Part shown: positions 16,711 through 23,572 of the stretch, one piece after another
Numbering within the stretch: position 1 is the first letter of the stretch
Layout: each line of letters starts with the position of its first letter
The notes under the pieces: model-generated
Told to the model about the DNA's origin: nothing
Databases searched by the model: none
What the model saw: the letters and a program-made list of their open reading frames with translations, nothing else
Virus record (IMG/VR): IMGVR_UViG_3300014903_000001
Span: 1 to 33,320 of that record
Origin: a virus
Reading direction: 5' to 3' (one strand)
Length of the DNA: 33,320 nt
Made by a program: the position numbers and the translations under genes

Positions 16711-16744
16711 AAAACCCCACTAGAACTTAATCTAGTGGGGTTTT
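16711..16744. terminator. Perfect bidirectional terminator
   Basis: AAAACCCCACTAGA (16711-16724) pairs exactly with TCTAGTGGGGTTTT (16731-16744), a 14-bp stem with a six-base loop. The A-run on the left and T-run on the right give U-tracts in both directions. It separates the convergent genes ending at 16706 (plus) and 16765 (minus). Confidence 0.93.
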
Positions 16745-16764
16745 GCTTTCTTTGGTGTGGGGGG

Positions 16765-17493
16765 TTATATCTTGCTGTTGATTAGGTTTATCATCGTAGG
16801 ATCAAGTTCCTGAAAACGCACTATGTAACTCAGCCCCCAAACCTTACGGATAGGTCTTAAATATCCTTTTGCTCTCAACCGATAGATTGCTTTTTCCAAG
16901 TTGCCTACAACATAACCGCCCCTGCTACCTGTGTCATAATTGATAATTACGGCCAGCTCCTTATGCGACACAGGTCTCTGAAGCAAGTCTCCATATAAAG
17001 TATAGAATGTCAGAATACGTGTTTCCATCGAACCCTGACGAATCAAATGATCTAGGCCACTCCAGCAGCTTCCTGAAACTGGGTCTGCCAGCTCGTCTAC
17101 AGCAGTTAGTTTAGGTTGTGATTCCCCAAACATTGCTAAAACGGTAGAAGGAAGGTCCCCAACTTCCTTTGAATGGCGTAGTGTGCCGGAAGTTGGGGGT
17201 TTATTGGAGGAGATGCTCGGGAGGTTAATCCGAGCGGGTTGGTTAAATTCATTCTTAAACCATTTAGATGTACGCTTTTGTTTGGCAGTAGGTTCAGGTG
17301 GGTTTGCCATAAAAGCTTCGTCTATAATGTATGTCCTCTCGGTAGGCTCTGCTGGGGCTGTGAAGCATCCCTTATGCTCTTCATGTTGCTCTACGGCTTG
17401 TTTTGGCTCTTTTACCAGCATTGTCATCACCTCGCCAAAGGCTTTAAGAGCTATGTTCAAGTTCTCTTGCTTCTGGGTTTCTAATTTCGTCAT
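16765..17493 (-). CDS. Winged-helix family protein, paralogue 4
   Basis: The product has 242 residues from the ATG at 17493, which has GGAGGAA at the right distance; a TTG at 17508 is less likely. Residues up to about 145 are low-complexity and probably disordered. The C-terminal 100 residues hold a winged-helix-like module: METRILTFYTLYGDLL, then VSHKELAVIINYDTGS, NLEKAIYRLRAKGYLRPI and a final TMINLINSKI. The same order of segments occurs in the proteins at 19956, 19621 and 18195. A terminator upstream (17643-17677) suggests it is transcribed from its own promoter. DNA binding is likely; replication or regulatory role is undecided. Confidence 0.8.
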   Translation of the reverse strand: MTKLETQKQENLNIALKAFGEVMTMLVKEPKQAVEQHEEHKGCFTAPAEPTERTYIIDEAFMANPPEPTAKQKRTSKWFKNEFNQPARINLPSISSNKPPTSGTLRHSKEVGDLPSTVLAMFGESQPKLTAVDELADPVSGSCWSGLDHLIRQGSMETRILTFYTLYGDLLQRPVSHKELAVIINYDTGSRGGYVVGNLEKAIYRLRAKGYLRPIRKVWGLSYIVRFQELDPTMINLINSKI

Positions 17494-17642
17494 CTCTAGT
17501 TCCTCCAAGTTACTTTACCAACCATGTAAGTAAATCACCACGATTCACTTCGTTACTACAATGGGTGGTATTATTGGTAAACTATTGTGATTAAATTACT
17601 TTTTATAATGAAACTCAACAGATTCAAAGGATATTATAAAGA
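17494..17642 (-). promoter_or_regulatory. Probable promoter region for paralogue 4, with inverted repeat
   Basis: The gap between the terminator at 17643 and the ATG at 17493 is AT-rich and free of genes. On the minus strand TTGAGT is followed after 17 bases by TTTAAT. An imperfect 13-bp inverted repeat, GTAAGTAAATCAC (17526-17538) and GTGATTAAATTAC (17587-17599), matches at 11 of 13 positions and could be an operator. No experimental-grade promoter match. Confidence 0.4.
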
Positions 17643-17677
17643 AAAAGTACTCTGATGATATAATTCAGAGTACTTTT
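17643..17677 (-). terminator. Terminator of the leftward early operon
   Basis: AAAAGTACTCTGA (17643-17655) pairs exactly with TCAGAGTACTTTT (17665-17677), a 13-bp stem with a nine-base loop. On the minus strand the stem ends in a U-rich run (TTTTTCTTTA). It lies 40 bases after the stop of the 158-residue gene and so ends the unit that starts at 19956. Confidence 0.88.
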
Positions 17678-17718
17678 AAGATGATTGGTAAAGGTTTAGG
17701 GTTTGTTTGGTAGGGGTT

Positions 17719-18195
17719 TTAACATTCACCTGTAACAGGGTGGATATTATAATGATGTGTGGTATCATCTTCTACCTTTTCAGGTGTTGGTGTTTCTACT
17801 AATTCAAGCTCTTTGTCTTTACTGGTTAGGATTTCTTCTTTATTAATAAGATTCATAATTTCAGAATCTAACCCACCTATCTCTGTAGTAACATGTAACC
17901 CTTTGATGATGTAAGCTATCTTACCATTTGGGTTCTTGATATCCCTTTTAAGCTCTTTCACCCAACCACCTTTAATCATATAACCTAAATACTTTTTAAT
18001 TGTATCAGGCTCTGAGTTTAGAATCTTGGATAACTGTAAAGGTGACCAGTTAATTAAACGTGGTGAGTCTTCACTCGGTGTCCCAAATAAAGTCAGGAAA
18101 ATCAAAATACGCACATATAATATAGGACCAGCATCTTTCCCAGTTAAGACAGGTATGTTAAACAACATGTTTGCTTGCTCTGGTGTCAGTTTCAT
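17719..18195 (-). CDS. Winged-helix family protein, paralogue 3
   Basis: The product has 158 residues. The module occupies most of it: YVRILIFLTLFGTPSED (about residues 27-43), WSPLQLSKILNSEPDTIKKYL (about 51-71) as the recognition HTH, then YMIKGGWVKEL, a KIAYIIKG strand, and SEIMNLINKEE near residue 120. The tail after 125 is acidic and disordered. It shares segment order with the proteins at 19956, 19621 and 17493. It is the last gene before the terminator at 17643-17677. Likely DNA-binding; role not known. Confidence 0.8.
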   Translation of the reverse strand: MKLTPEQANMLFNIPVLTGKDAGPILYVRILIFLTLFGTPSEDSPRLINWSPLQLSKILNSEPDTIKKYLGYMIKGGWVKELKRDIKNPNGKIAYIIKGLHVTTEIGGLDSEIMNLINKEEILTSKDKELELVETPTPEKVEDDTTHHYNIHPVTGEC

Positions 18196-18217
18196 TAATC
18201 ACCCTCTTTAAATAGTC

Positions 18218-18664
18218 CTATTGACTATATTTTCTTTCATAGGATTTAGCTTCTCTATCCATCTTGGCTGTTATTTCGGCACAAGTTGGTATTTTAGGTT
18301 CAAAAATAACTTCTGGTTTCTGAGGCTCTGGCTCATCGTACTTATTAAGTGTAGGGTACAGGGCCAATTCCTCTTCCGCTGTAAACTTCGAACCTTCAAT
18401 AGGTTTGCTTTCAGGGTATCTGCTGGAGGTATGGTTTATAAGCGGTTCCTTATCTACTCTAGTCAGCCTGGAATCATCTAATGGGTTTATGACCTTCTCA
18501 TCATCAGCACGTTGGTCGTTATTTTTAACCTCTTGTTTCTCCTCTTTAAGTAATATTGCTTCATTACTCTTCATGATGGAGTTTGTTAATTCTGGGTTGT
18601 TGTCCATGATGTCTGCAACAGATTCCCAATAATGTGCTTCTTCTACTTCATTTCTTTTTTGCAT
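18218..18664 (-). CDS. Acidic disordered protein in the winged-helix operon
   Basis: The product has 148 residues, has an AAGGAGAG ribosome binding site, and lies between paralogues 2 and 3 with short gaps. It is rich in Glu, Lys, Pro and Asn, has no obvious domain, and ends in a short helix (CAEITAKMDREAKSYERKYS). It lacks the RILxFYxL module of its neighbours. Such proteins can be partner or adaptor subunits; loading or inhibition of a host replication factor would be a testable idea, but nothing in the sequence shows it. Confidence 0.65.
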   Translation of the reverse strand: MQKRNEVEEAHYWESVADIMDNNPELTNSIMKSNEAILLKEEKQEVKNNDQRADDEKVINPLDDSRLTRVDKEPLINHTSSRYPESKPIEGSKFTAEEELALYPTLNKYDEPEPQKPEVIFEPKIPTCAEITAKMDREAKSYERKYSQ

Positions 18665-18706
18665 TGCATCTCTCCTTGCTTTTCCACCTTAAATATGGTA
18701 GAGTTA

Positions 18707-19621
18707 TTAAAGATTGTTTACGCTTCTTTTTTCTTGTTTTTCCTCTGGGTCTGCTAACTCAGAGGATTTTTTTTGTTGTAGTATTACAACTTTTTGCTCA
18801 GATTCTCGAATACCCTCTAGGTGTTCTTGTAAATCATCATAGATATATGGACCTTCAAATACTTTGCCCTGTTCAGGTATCACTGCCCACTTAGCATCAG
18901 TTTTAAGGTAAACACTTAAAGCCTTCAAAGCAAACCCAATAACAGATTTAGGTTTCCAATCAGGGTTCTTCTCGGTGTATTGTTTCTGCACACCCATGAT
19001 AAGTGCATGTATAGCTGCCGCTTTTCTTTCATTGATGTCTTTAATCTCAGCTAGTGGGTGGCCTTTGGTGGTGATTGCATTAATGAGCTTCTTATTCCAG
19101 AACTCATGAACCCCAGGTCTATCCCAATCAAGTAATCCAGATAATGCTTTACCAGCAACCCCATTAAACCAAGCTATTGGAACATCAGGTAAGTCTTTGT
19201 AGGTTATGTTCCTACCCTTGAGTTCCGCAGTGTCTGATAAGTTACAGCAAATCTGGTTAGGATAAGTGAAAGGTTCTAACTCCTCTAAACGCTCATCAGA
19301 TAAATCTTCTACCTTTTCGATTGCTTGATAGCTGTGTTTATCACCTTTAAAGTTGTAAACCTTTTTCAGTTTGTTCTGCCTGATTAACTGACCCAACATG
19401 TTAGAAACTGTTTGTGGGTCTTTGTGTCCGATTAGTTTAGCTAACCCTTTAGGGTACATAACTCGGAAATAGCCATCAGGGTCACGTTGTTGGGCTTCTG
19501 TTGGCCCATGCAGCCTATAGAACCACAGAATACGCTCTGAATAAGAACCATTATTAAAAAGGTACTTATGTTCAACTAAGTGGCTGTGGTAATATTCTTC
19601 ATCATAATTCTTCTTAGCCAT
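18707..19621 (-). CDS. Winged-helix family protein, paralogue 2; candidate replication initiator
   Basis: The product has 304 residues and is the largest of the four paralogues. The shared module is at about residues 24-105: SERILWFYRLHGPTE, then YPKGLAKLIGHKDPQTVSNML (HTH), QLIRQNKLKKVYNFKG and a YQAIEKV strand. A second domain of about 170 residues (ITYKDLPDVPIAWFNGVAGK to KWAVIPEQGKVFEG) is unique to it and helical, and the last 40 residues are charged. It is the second gene of the unit reading away from the iterons at 20101-20163. No other candidate for replication initiation is visible, so an iteron-binding Rep role is proposed by elimination; a transcription regulator is the alternative. 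Confidence 0.75.
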   Translation of the reverse strand: MAKKNYDEEYYHSHLVEHKYLFNNGSYSERILWFYRLHGPTEAQQRDPDGYFRVMYPKGLAKLIGHKDPQTVSNMLGQLIRQNKLKKVYNFKGDKHSYQAIEKVEDLSDERLEELEPFTYPNQICCNLSDTAELKGRNITYKDLPDVPIAWFNGVAGKALSGLLDWDRPGVHEFWNKKLINAITTKGHPLAEIKDINERKAAAIHALIMGVQKQYTEKNPDWKPKSVIGFALKALSVYLKTDAKWAVIPEQGKVFEGPYIYDDLQEHLEGIRESEQKVVILQQKKSSELADPEEKQEKRSVNNL

Positions 19622-19623
19622 AA

Positions 19624-19956
19624 TTAACCACCCATCTTAGAATTCAACAGATCAAGAGTTTTTTCTCCTATAACAGCCATTAAAAATTCATCAAAAGGTA
19701 CTACTATCTTAGTTCCGTATTTACGTTTCAAACGTCTCTGCCTTATTAGATTCTGTATAGACTCCTTTACCTTTTTCTCTGTCACCTCTTTACCTGTTAT
19801 ATTATAAGACTCCAGAACCACTGTAACTTCTTTGTACTCCCAATAGATAGCCCTACCATTGTCACCTACTGAGCATAATCTATAAAACCAAAGTACTCTT
19901 TGCATTAAAGCTCCATCTGCTAACACTAACTGTAAATCCTCTAAGTTCTGTTTCAT
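19624..19956 (-). CDS. Winged-helix family protein, paralogue 1 (minimal form)
   Basis: The product has 110 residues and is essentially the bare module: MQRVLWFYRLCSVGD near residue 18, a helix pair ending in EKKVKESIQNLIRQRRLKRKYG, a strand KIVVPFDEFL and the terminal TLDLLNSKM that also ends paralogues 3 and 4. It is the first gene of the leftward unit, with an AGGAGAAGG ribosome binding site and a TTGACA-type promoter 40-80 bases upstream next to the iterons. A short DNA-binding protein at this place could autoregulate the unit or act with the iterons. Two bases separate it from the next ATG. Confidence 0.8.
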   Translation of the reverse strand: MKQNLEDLQLVLADGALMQRVLWFYRLCSVGDNGRAIYWEYKEVTVVLESYNITGKEVTEKKVKESIQNLIRQRRLKRKYGTKIVVPFDEFLMAVIGEKTLDLLNSKMGG

Positions 19957-20003
19957 ATTCCTTCTCCTGTTTTATTTTTAATTACAACTCCCAACCTCAT
20001 TAA

Positions 20004-20032
20004 CCATATCAGCTTTTAAACTGCTTGTCAAT
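20004..20032 (-). promoter_or_regulatory. Leftward early promoter
   Basis: On the minus strand TTGACA (20032-20027) is followed after exactly 17 bases by TATGGT (20009-20004). The -35 is perfect and the -10 matches four of six. The start would be near 19997, about 40 bases before the ATG at 19956. The iterons lie about 70 bases upstream. Confidence 0.75.
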
Positions 20033-20086
20033 CTTTTTTATTATTTTTTATTTGTTATATTAAATAACATTAAATTTTACCGTTCT
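20031..20086. other. AT-rich stretch beside the iterons (possible unwinding element)
   Basis: The segment is nearly pure A/T with runs such as TTTTTTATTATTTTTTATTTG and only a few G or C. AT-rich DNA adjoining iterons is the standard layout of plasmid-type origins, where it melts first. I saw no consensus DnaA box nearby. The role is inferred from position. Confidence 0.5.
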
Positions 20087-20087
20087 T

Positions 20088-20195
20088 ACATAGATTATGT
20101 AGTGTCCTATATAATCTATGTAGTGTCCTATATAATCTATGTAGTGTCCTATATAATCTATGTAGGGTTACCTCAAATCATATATAATTTATGTA
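20088..20195. repeat. Iteron array: three perfect 21-bp tandem repeats plus flanking half-copies
   Basis: Three identical 21-base units occupy 20101-20121, 20122-20142 and 20143-20163; each begins AGTGTCCTATATAATCTATG and ends in T. The flanks hold an inverted partial copy (ACATAGATTATGT, 20088-20100) and a degenerate copy (ATATAATTTATGTA, 20182-20195). A 21-base period equals two helical turns, so bound proteins would sit on one face, as with replication iterons. Operator sites for the divergent promoters are the alternative. Confidence 0.92.
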
Positions 20196-20343
20196 CCCTT
20201 TATAGTAACACCTGTTTTAACTAATAAGAATACTAAATAAAGACTACTAATCCAAGTGTCCTTCGGACTCTTTTGGGTTTTCTTTGGGTTTTGTGCTGAA
20301 CGCACTAAGAGTTTTGGGTTTTCCGTTCTTTAATAAATAAAAA
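20196..20343. other. Gene-free segment with small stems and TTGGGTTTT repeats
   Basis: No open frame is present. GTCC-TTC-GGAC (near 20259) and GTGC-TGAAC-GCAC (near 20295) form two small stems. The motif TTGGGTTTT occurs three times between about 20270 and 20322. These could belong to the origin region, but nothing assigns a function. Confidence 0.45.
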
Positions 20344-20615
20344 CCTAATAGGGGTGGAACCATAAACCAAATAATAATATAAAACGGGATAATATAAACC
20401 TAACAGGGGGTGGAGAAAATAACCAATAGGATGATATCAAATAGAACTTAACAGGGAAGAAAGGAGAAAACCAATAGGGATAGGATATCTAATAGGGAAG
20501 AATACAAAGAGAAGGAGACGGGAATAAACCAATAGGATAATATCAAAGGGAACCTAACAAGGAAAACAGAATGGAGACGGTAAGGATAGCTTAACAAGGA
20601 AGAATATAGAGACGG
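20344..20615. repeat. Degenerate A/G-rich repeat array, non-coding
   Basis: Six copies of a C(C/T)TAA(C/T)A(G/A)GG(G/A) element start at about 20344, 20399, 20447, 20488, 20553 and 20590, spaced 37-65 bases apart. Between them lie three or four copies of a second element, ACCAATAGGATAATATCAAA and variants (20421, 20469, 20527), and three copies of a GGAGACGG element (20514, 20573, 20607). The strand shown is strongly purine-rich. No frame is open. The array could be a centromere-like, packaging or origin-accessory site. Confidence 0.75.
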
Positions 20616-20819
20616 CTCCATCCCTTAATTGATTAATAATAGTCAAAGCCCGCTCGAAATCCAATAACAGATAAACCAACCATCATAAACCTATCAGAAT
20701 CGACGTAGGTTCAATGGAGAGCCACTTTAAGACTTAAAGGTATGTACTAGGTAGGGTTCACAATTTAAAAGGGCTTAGAACGTCTATTAAGCATTTTGAT
20801 AAAATAAACTAAATAATAG
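20616..20819. other. Gene-free upstream region of the rightward unit, with a palindrome
   Basis: No open frame. CTTTAAG-A-CTTAAAG at 20725-20739 is a perfect 7-1-7 palindrome about 80 bases upstream of the rightward promoter and may be an operator. Nothing else stands out. Confidence 0.45.
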
Positions 20820-20848
20820 TTGACATAGATGTTTATTGATGGTAGGGT
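20820..20848 (+). promoter_or_regulatory. Rightward early promoter
   Basis: TTGACA (20820-20825), a 17-base spacer, then TAGGGT (20843-20848) preceded by TG one base away, so an extended -10 compensates for the weak hexamer. The start would fall near 20855, some 36 bases before the ATG at 20891. The ribosome binding site is AAAGGAG (20877-20883). Confidence 0.6.
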
Positions 20849-20890
20849 AGATGTAGAGATTGTTACTGATATTTATAAAGGAGTTAAGAT

Positions 20891-21091
20891 ATGACCAGAA
20901 CTTATGTTGGAGCTAAAGAACTTGCTGAGGTGTTAGGGGTTTCGGCCCAAACGGTTGATAGGTTGACTCGGCAGAAATTGATCCCCTTCATTGAAATCCC
21001 TGGATTAGAGCGGAAAATGAAGAGGTACAATATAGAAGCAGTTGCTCAACATCTAATGTTTAGTCCAGATCCAGATAGTGAAGGGGAATAA
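20891..21091 (+). CDS. Small MerR/excisionase-type HTH protein
   Basis: The product has 66 residues. YVGAKELAEVLGVSAQTVDRL (about residues 5-25) is a clear helix-turn-helix, followed by TRQKLIPFIEIPGLERKMKRY, the wing of the HTH_17/excisionase fold, and YNIEAVAQHL. It is the first gene of the rightward unit and has a strong ribosome binding site. No integrase is present, so a transcription regulator of the divergent region is more likely than a recombination directionality factor. Confidence 0.85.
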   Translation: MTRTYVGAKELAEVLGVSAQTVDRLTRQKLIPFIEIPGLERKMKRYNIEAVAQHLMFSPDPDSEGE

Positions 21092-21092
21092 T

Positions 21093-21401
21093 ATGACAGA
21101 AGTAATTGACACTTTTAAAGTAATGACTGCCACCCAGGTACCTAGAGGGCTTGAAAAAGATCATTATGATACTGAGCAAGAATTAGAAATCCCTCAGTAC
21201 ATACCATGGCAAATAATAGCCCCCCATGCAGCTCAAGCCAGAAAGAATCACAGCCAGAGCTTAAAAGAGTTAAATTCCAGAGGTGGTTTGAGCCCTCAGG
21301 AGTTGCTAGCCGTACTTAACGACACCCCGTACCGTGTGACTAGAGGACGCGACTATCGTGTGATTATGCTTGAGCTTTCAAATCTACTCAAAGGAGAGTA
21401 A
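21093..21401 (+). CDS. Unknown early protein with PHAAQARKNHSQSLKEL motif
   Basis: The product has 102 residues from ATG 21093, one base after the preceding TAA, with AAGGGG upstream; a GTG at 21078 would overlap the previous gene and is less likely. The core IPWQIIAPHAAQARKNHSQS followed by LKELNSRGGLSPQELLAVL is a pattern I have seen in many short uncharacterised proteins of proteobacterial phages (W-x-PH-x-QA-x-NH-x-QSL-RGGLS). The function of that family is not known to me. The position in a small early operon suggests a role early in infection. Confidence 0.75.
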   Translation: MTEVIDTFKVMTATQVPRGLEKDHYDTEQELEIPQYIPWQIIAPHAAQARKNHSQSLKELNSRGGLSPQELLAVLNDTPYRVTRGRDYRVIMLELSNLLKGE

Positions 21402-21402
21402 T

Positions 21403-21666
21403 ATGAACACAGAAACCATTCAGGATTACCTATTAGGTGATGACACCCAAGTAAAACAGGGAACTTTATCAGGAAATTTGGTTGAGTTGGCCGCTAGATC
21501 AGTAGAGTTCTGTTTGGGTGATGAGGATCAATTCGCAGCGGAACAAGTCATTCGGTGGGACAGTTTGTGTTATGCCGAAGTGCTTCCTGTTGAATTCAAA
21601 GGTCGTTTGAGAGAAGCTATCATAGAGGCTCGGTTGGGTGCTTTTAATATGGAAAAAGAGAACTAA
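21403..21666 (+). CDS. Unknown small acidic early protein
   Basis: The product has 87 residues, starts MNTETIQDYLLGDD with AAGGAGAG upstream. It is acidic and probably helical, with one FCLGDEDQFAAEQVIRWDS segment. Its TAA shares a base with the ATG of the next gene (TAATG), indicating coupled translation. No family recognised. Small acidic early phage proteins often bind host enzymes, but nothing here shows a target. Confidence 0.7.
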   Translation: MNTETIQDYLLGDDTQVKQGTLSGNLVELAARSVEFCLGDEDQFAAEQVIRWDSLCYAEVLPVEFKGRLREAIIEARLGAFNMEKEN

Positions 21667-22106
21667 TGTCGTATAAAACCGCCGCAAATAACAATCCGCC
21701 AGTTAACCCTCTCCAGATCGTCGAAAGACCGACGGTCTGGGTTTTGTACCACTTACTACTAGACAGCAGCCGTAAGGCTTGTCTAGCAGCTGAGATTACA
21801 GATTTAGGTTATGTAATCCGAGACAATAATAGTGTAATTGCTATTATTAGAGGCACCCCCGAGGAAATAAAGAAGTTTATGATGCTCTATTACCTTAATG
21901 GTCTTGGAGCAGATGATCCCGATGCGGCCTGTTTGTGGTGCAATTATTTGTCATTTTATGGGGGGTTGCAGTGGAAATATATATCTAAACATGCACATAT
22001 AAATAAAATAACTATGATACAATTAAGGCTCGGACGTTCTGTTCACCCTAAGACTAAAAAGAAAATGATGGATTTCGTAACAGCTTTTTTAAACAGGGCA
22101 CCCTAG
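21666..22106 (+). CDS. Unknown early protein with possible C-terminal HTH
   Basis: The product has 146 residues. The N-terminal 90 residues are mixed alpha/beta (PTVWVLYHLLLDSSRKACLA). The C-terminal part reads KHAHINKITMIQLRLGRSVH followed by PKTKKKMMDFVTAFLN, which resembles the recognition and following helices of small lambda-type or LacI-type HTH domains (hydrophobic, then GRSVxPxT). DNA binding is therefore possible. It is translationally coupled to the preceding gene and is the last gene before an 86-base gap. Confidence 0.7.
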   Translation: MSYKTAANNNPPVNPLQIVERPTVWVLYHLLLDSSRKACLAAEITDLGYVIRDNNSVIAIIRGTPEEIKKFMMLYYLNGLGADDPDAACLWCNYLSFYGGLQWKYISKHAHINKITMIQLRLGRSVHPKTKKKMMDFVTAFLNRAP

Positions 22107-22192
22107 TCCGGTTTTTATTCGGTAATCGTTTAATAATTCATATATAGTGTAGTGTAAGTTACCCACCACTTCATATTCAAGGAGAAAACATT

Positions 22193-22969
22193 ATGAATAA
22201 ATACCGAATCCAAACCCATCATCTGAAACCACATACAAAGAAAAATATAATACAGTTCATAGGCTTAGGGGATCTGCATATAGGATCAAACACCTGTGAC
22301 ATGGAAATGATTAAGTCTGTTGTCAAACGGTGTCTACGTAGAAAGATATATGTTATTGGGATGGGTGACTACATGGAAATGGCCACTAAAACAAGTCCAG
22401 GGAATAGCCTTGGAACCCAAAAAACACCACCACGTGGCCAGATAGATCAGGTAATTGAGTTATTTAAACCATTGCAAGAACGTGGGTTTCTGCTTGGGAT
22501 GCATTCCGGGAATCATGAAGATCGAGTCATGAAAGCTGTCAATTTTGACATCACCTCTGTGATAGCTGAAGGAGTAGATGCCGTGAGCCTCCCAGCCACC
22601 GCCTATCATGCAATAAGAGTTAGTCCTAGGTTAGTTTATGTAGTATACACCACTCACGGCTCAGGGGGTGCTCAGAAGACTTTAACCAAGTTGGCAGCAG
22701 CCCAACGTAAACATGAATCCATAGAGGCGGATATAGTATTGATGGGACACGTTCACGAGTCAGCTAGTTGCTGCTTCGAGAAGTTTGTACCTAATTTCCA
22801 AACAGGTATTGTAGAAAGACATGAAAAATGGTCAGTCCTAACAGGGTCTTATATGAGGTATCATAACAGTTATGCGGATGGGAAGTATGCCCCAGGAATG
22901 TTGGGGACTCAGTTGGTAACTCTGAATGCCCTGAAGCATCAAATAAAATGTGAAAGATTTGAGGTTTAA
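22193..22969 (+). CDS. Calcineurin-like metallophosphoesterase
   Basis: The product has 258 residues and all dimetal phosphoesterase motifs: GDLHIG (D27, H29), GMGDY (D59), GNHED (106-110), TTHGSGG (H155) and GHVHES (185-190). The family includes nucleases (Mre11/SbcD), phosphoprotein phosphatases and cyclic nucleotide phosphodiesterases, so the substrate cannot be read from the motifs. It lacks the capping domain of SbcD and no SbcC partner is present. It has a good ribosome binding site (AAGGAGAA) and is immediately followed by the Ntn-hydrolase gene (TAA then ATG, no gap), so the two are probably made together. Confidence 0.92.
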   Translation: MNKYRIQTHHLKPHTKKNIIQFIGLGDLHIGSNTCDMEMIKSVVKRCLRRKIYVIGMGDYMEMATKTSPGNSLGTQKTPPRGQIDQVIELFKPLQERGFLLGMHSGNHEDRVMKAVNFDITSVIAEGVDAVSLPATAYHAIRVSPRLVYVVYTTHGSGGAQKTLTKLAAAQRKHESIEADIVLMGHVHESASCCFEKFVPNFQTGIVERHEKWSVLTGSYMRYHNSYADGKYAPGMLGTQLVTLNALKHQIKCERFEV

Positions 22970-23518
22970 ATGACAATTATTGCAGGTTACAGATCAAAGA
23001 ATGGTAAGAAAGCGTGGTTGGCCAGTGACTCAATCGGGAGTGCTGAAACACATCTTGAAGACTATGGTAATAAAATCATTTCAAGAAAAAACTGGATATG
23101 TGGCCTAGCAGGTAGTTATCGAGCTTTTGACCTGATTAAGGAATCCCCTGAATTAAATATAGACCTCCATGGTATTTCGGGTATTAGAACCTTCAGAGAC
23201 ACCCTAAAACAGATAAGGATAGAGGATGGGTCTATAGGGCAGTCTTCAGACACCGAGACTATTGTCCATGATGTAAATTTGTTGGTGAGCTATGAAGGCT
23301 TATTATTCGTTTTAGAGACTGACTATCAAATCCATAAGATATCTAAAAATGGAATAATAACTGCTGGCTCAGGGTATGCTTATGCTTCAGGTGCATTGTT
23401 TGCTGGTCTTAGGAATGGTATTGTAGGTAGAGATTTAGTTAAATTAGGGGTTGAGGCTAGCAAAAAATACCATGCACTTTGTGGTGGTAGAACTTTTATT
23501 AGGTCTACAGAGAAATAA
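22970..23518 (+). CDS. HslV/proteasome beta-like Ntn-hydrolase
   Basis: The product has 182 residues. Removal of Met1 would expose Thr2, the Ntn nucleophile position. Further landmarks fit the proteasome beta/HslV fold: ASDS (D20), NKII (K35, the lysine next to Thr1), ICGLAGSYRA (43-52), and the AGSGYAYASGALFAGL strand-helix (132-147, S134). In the last helix region the usual Asp and Ser of the catalytic support pair correspond to H168 and C171 (KYHALCGG), an unusual substitution. No HslU partner is encoded. Similar stand-alone HslV-like genes occur in phages; whether this one is an active peptidase is open. Confidence 0.85.
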   Translation: MTIIAGYRSKNGKKAWLASDSIGSAETHLEDYGNKIISRKNWICGLAGSYRAFDLIKESPELNIDLHGISGIRTFRDTLKQIRIEDGSIGQSSDTETIVHDVNLLVSYEGLLFVLETDYQIHKISKNGIITAGSGYAYASGALFAGLRNGIVGRDLVKLGVEASKKYHALCGGRTFIRSTEK

Positions 23519-23527
23519 AAGGTACCA

Positions 23528-23564
23528 CCTTCACTGTTATTTAGGGTATAAGATATAGTGAAGG
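23528..23564 (+). promoter_or_regulatory. Hairpin that sequesters the ribosome binding site of the small peptide gene
   Basis: CCTTCACT (23528-23535) pairs exactly with AGTGAAGG (23557-23564), and the stem extends past one mismatch by three more pairs (23524-23526 with 23566-23568). The Shine-Dalgarno AAGGAGG (23561-23567) is thus base-paired. Translation of the peptide at 23573 would be low unless the stem is opened. Confidence 0.75.
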
Positions 23565-23572
23565 AGGTTTTT

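Noticed and set aside
20088-20615. CRISPR array
   Set aside because: The iterons are directly adjacent with no spacers, and the A/G-rich array has degenerate units with irregular gaps and no cas genes.
20891-21091. Excisionase (Xis) of an integration module
   Set aside because: The fold fits, but there is no integrase or att-like site in the whole genome; a regulator is more likely.
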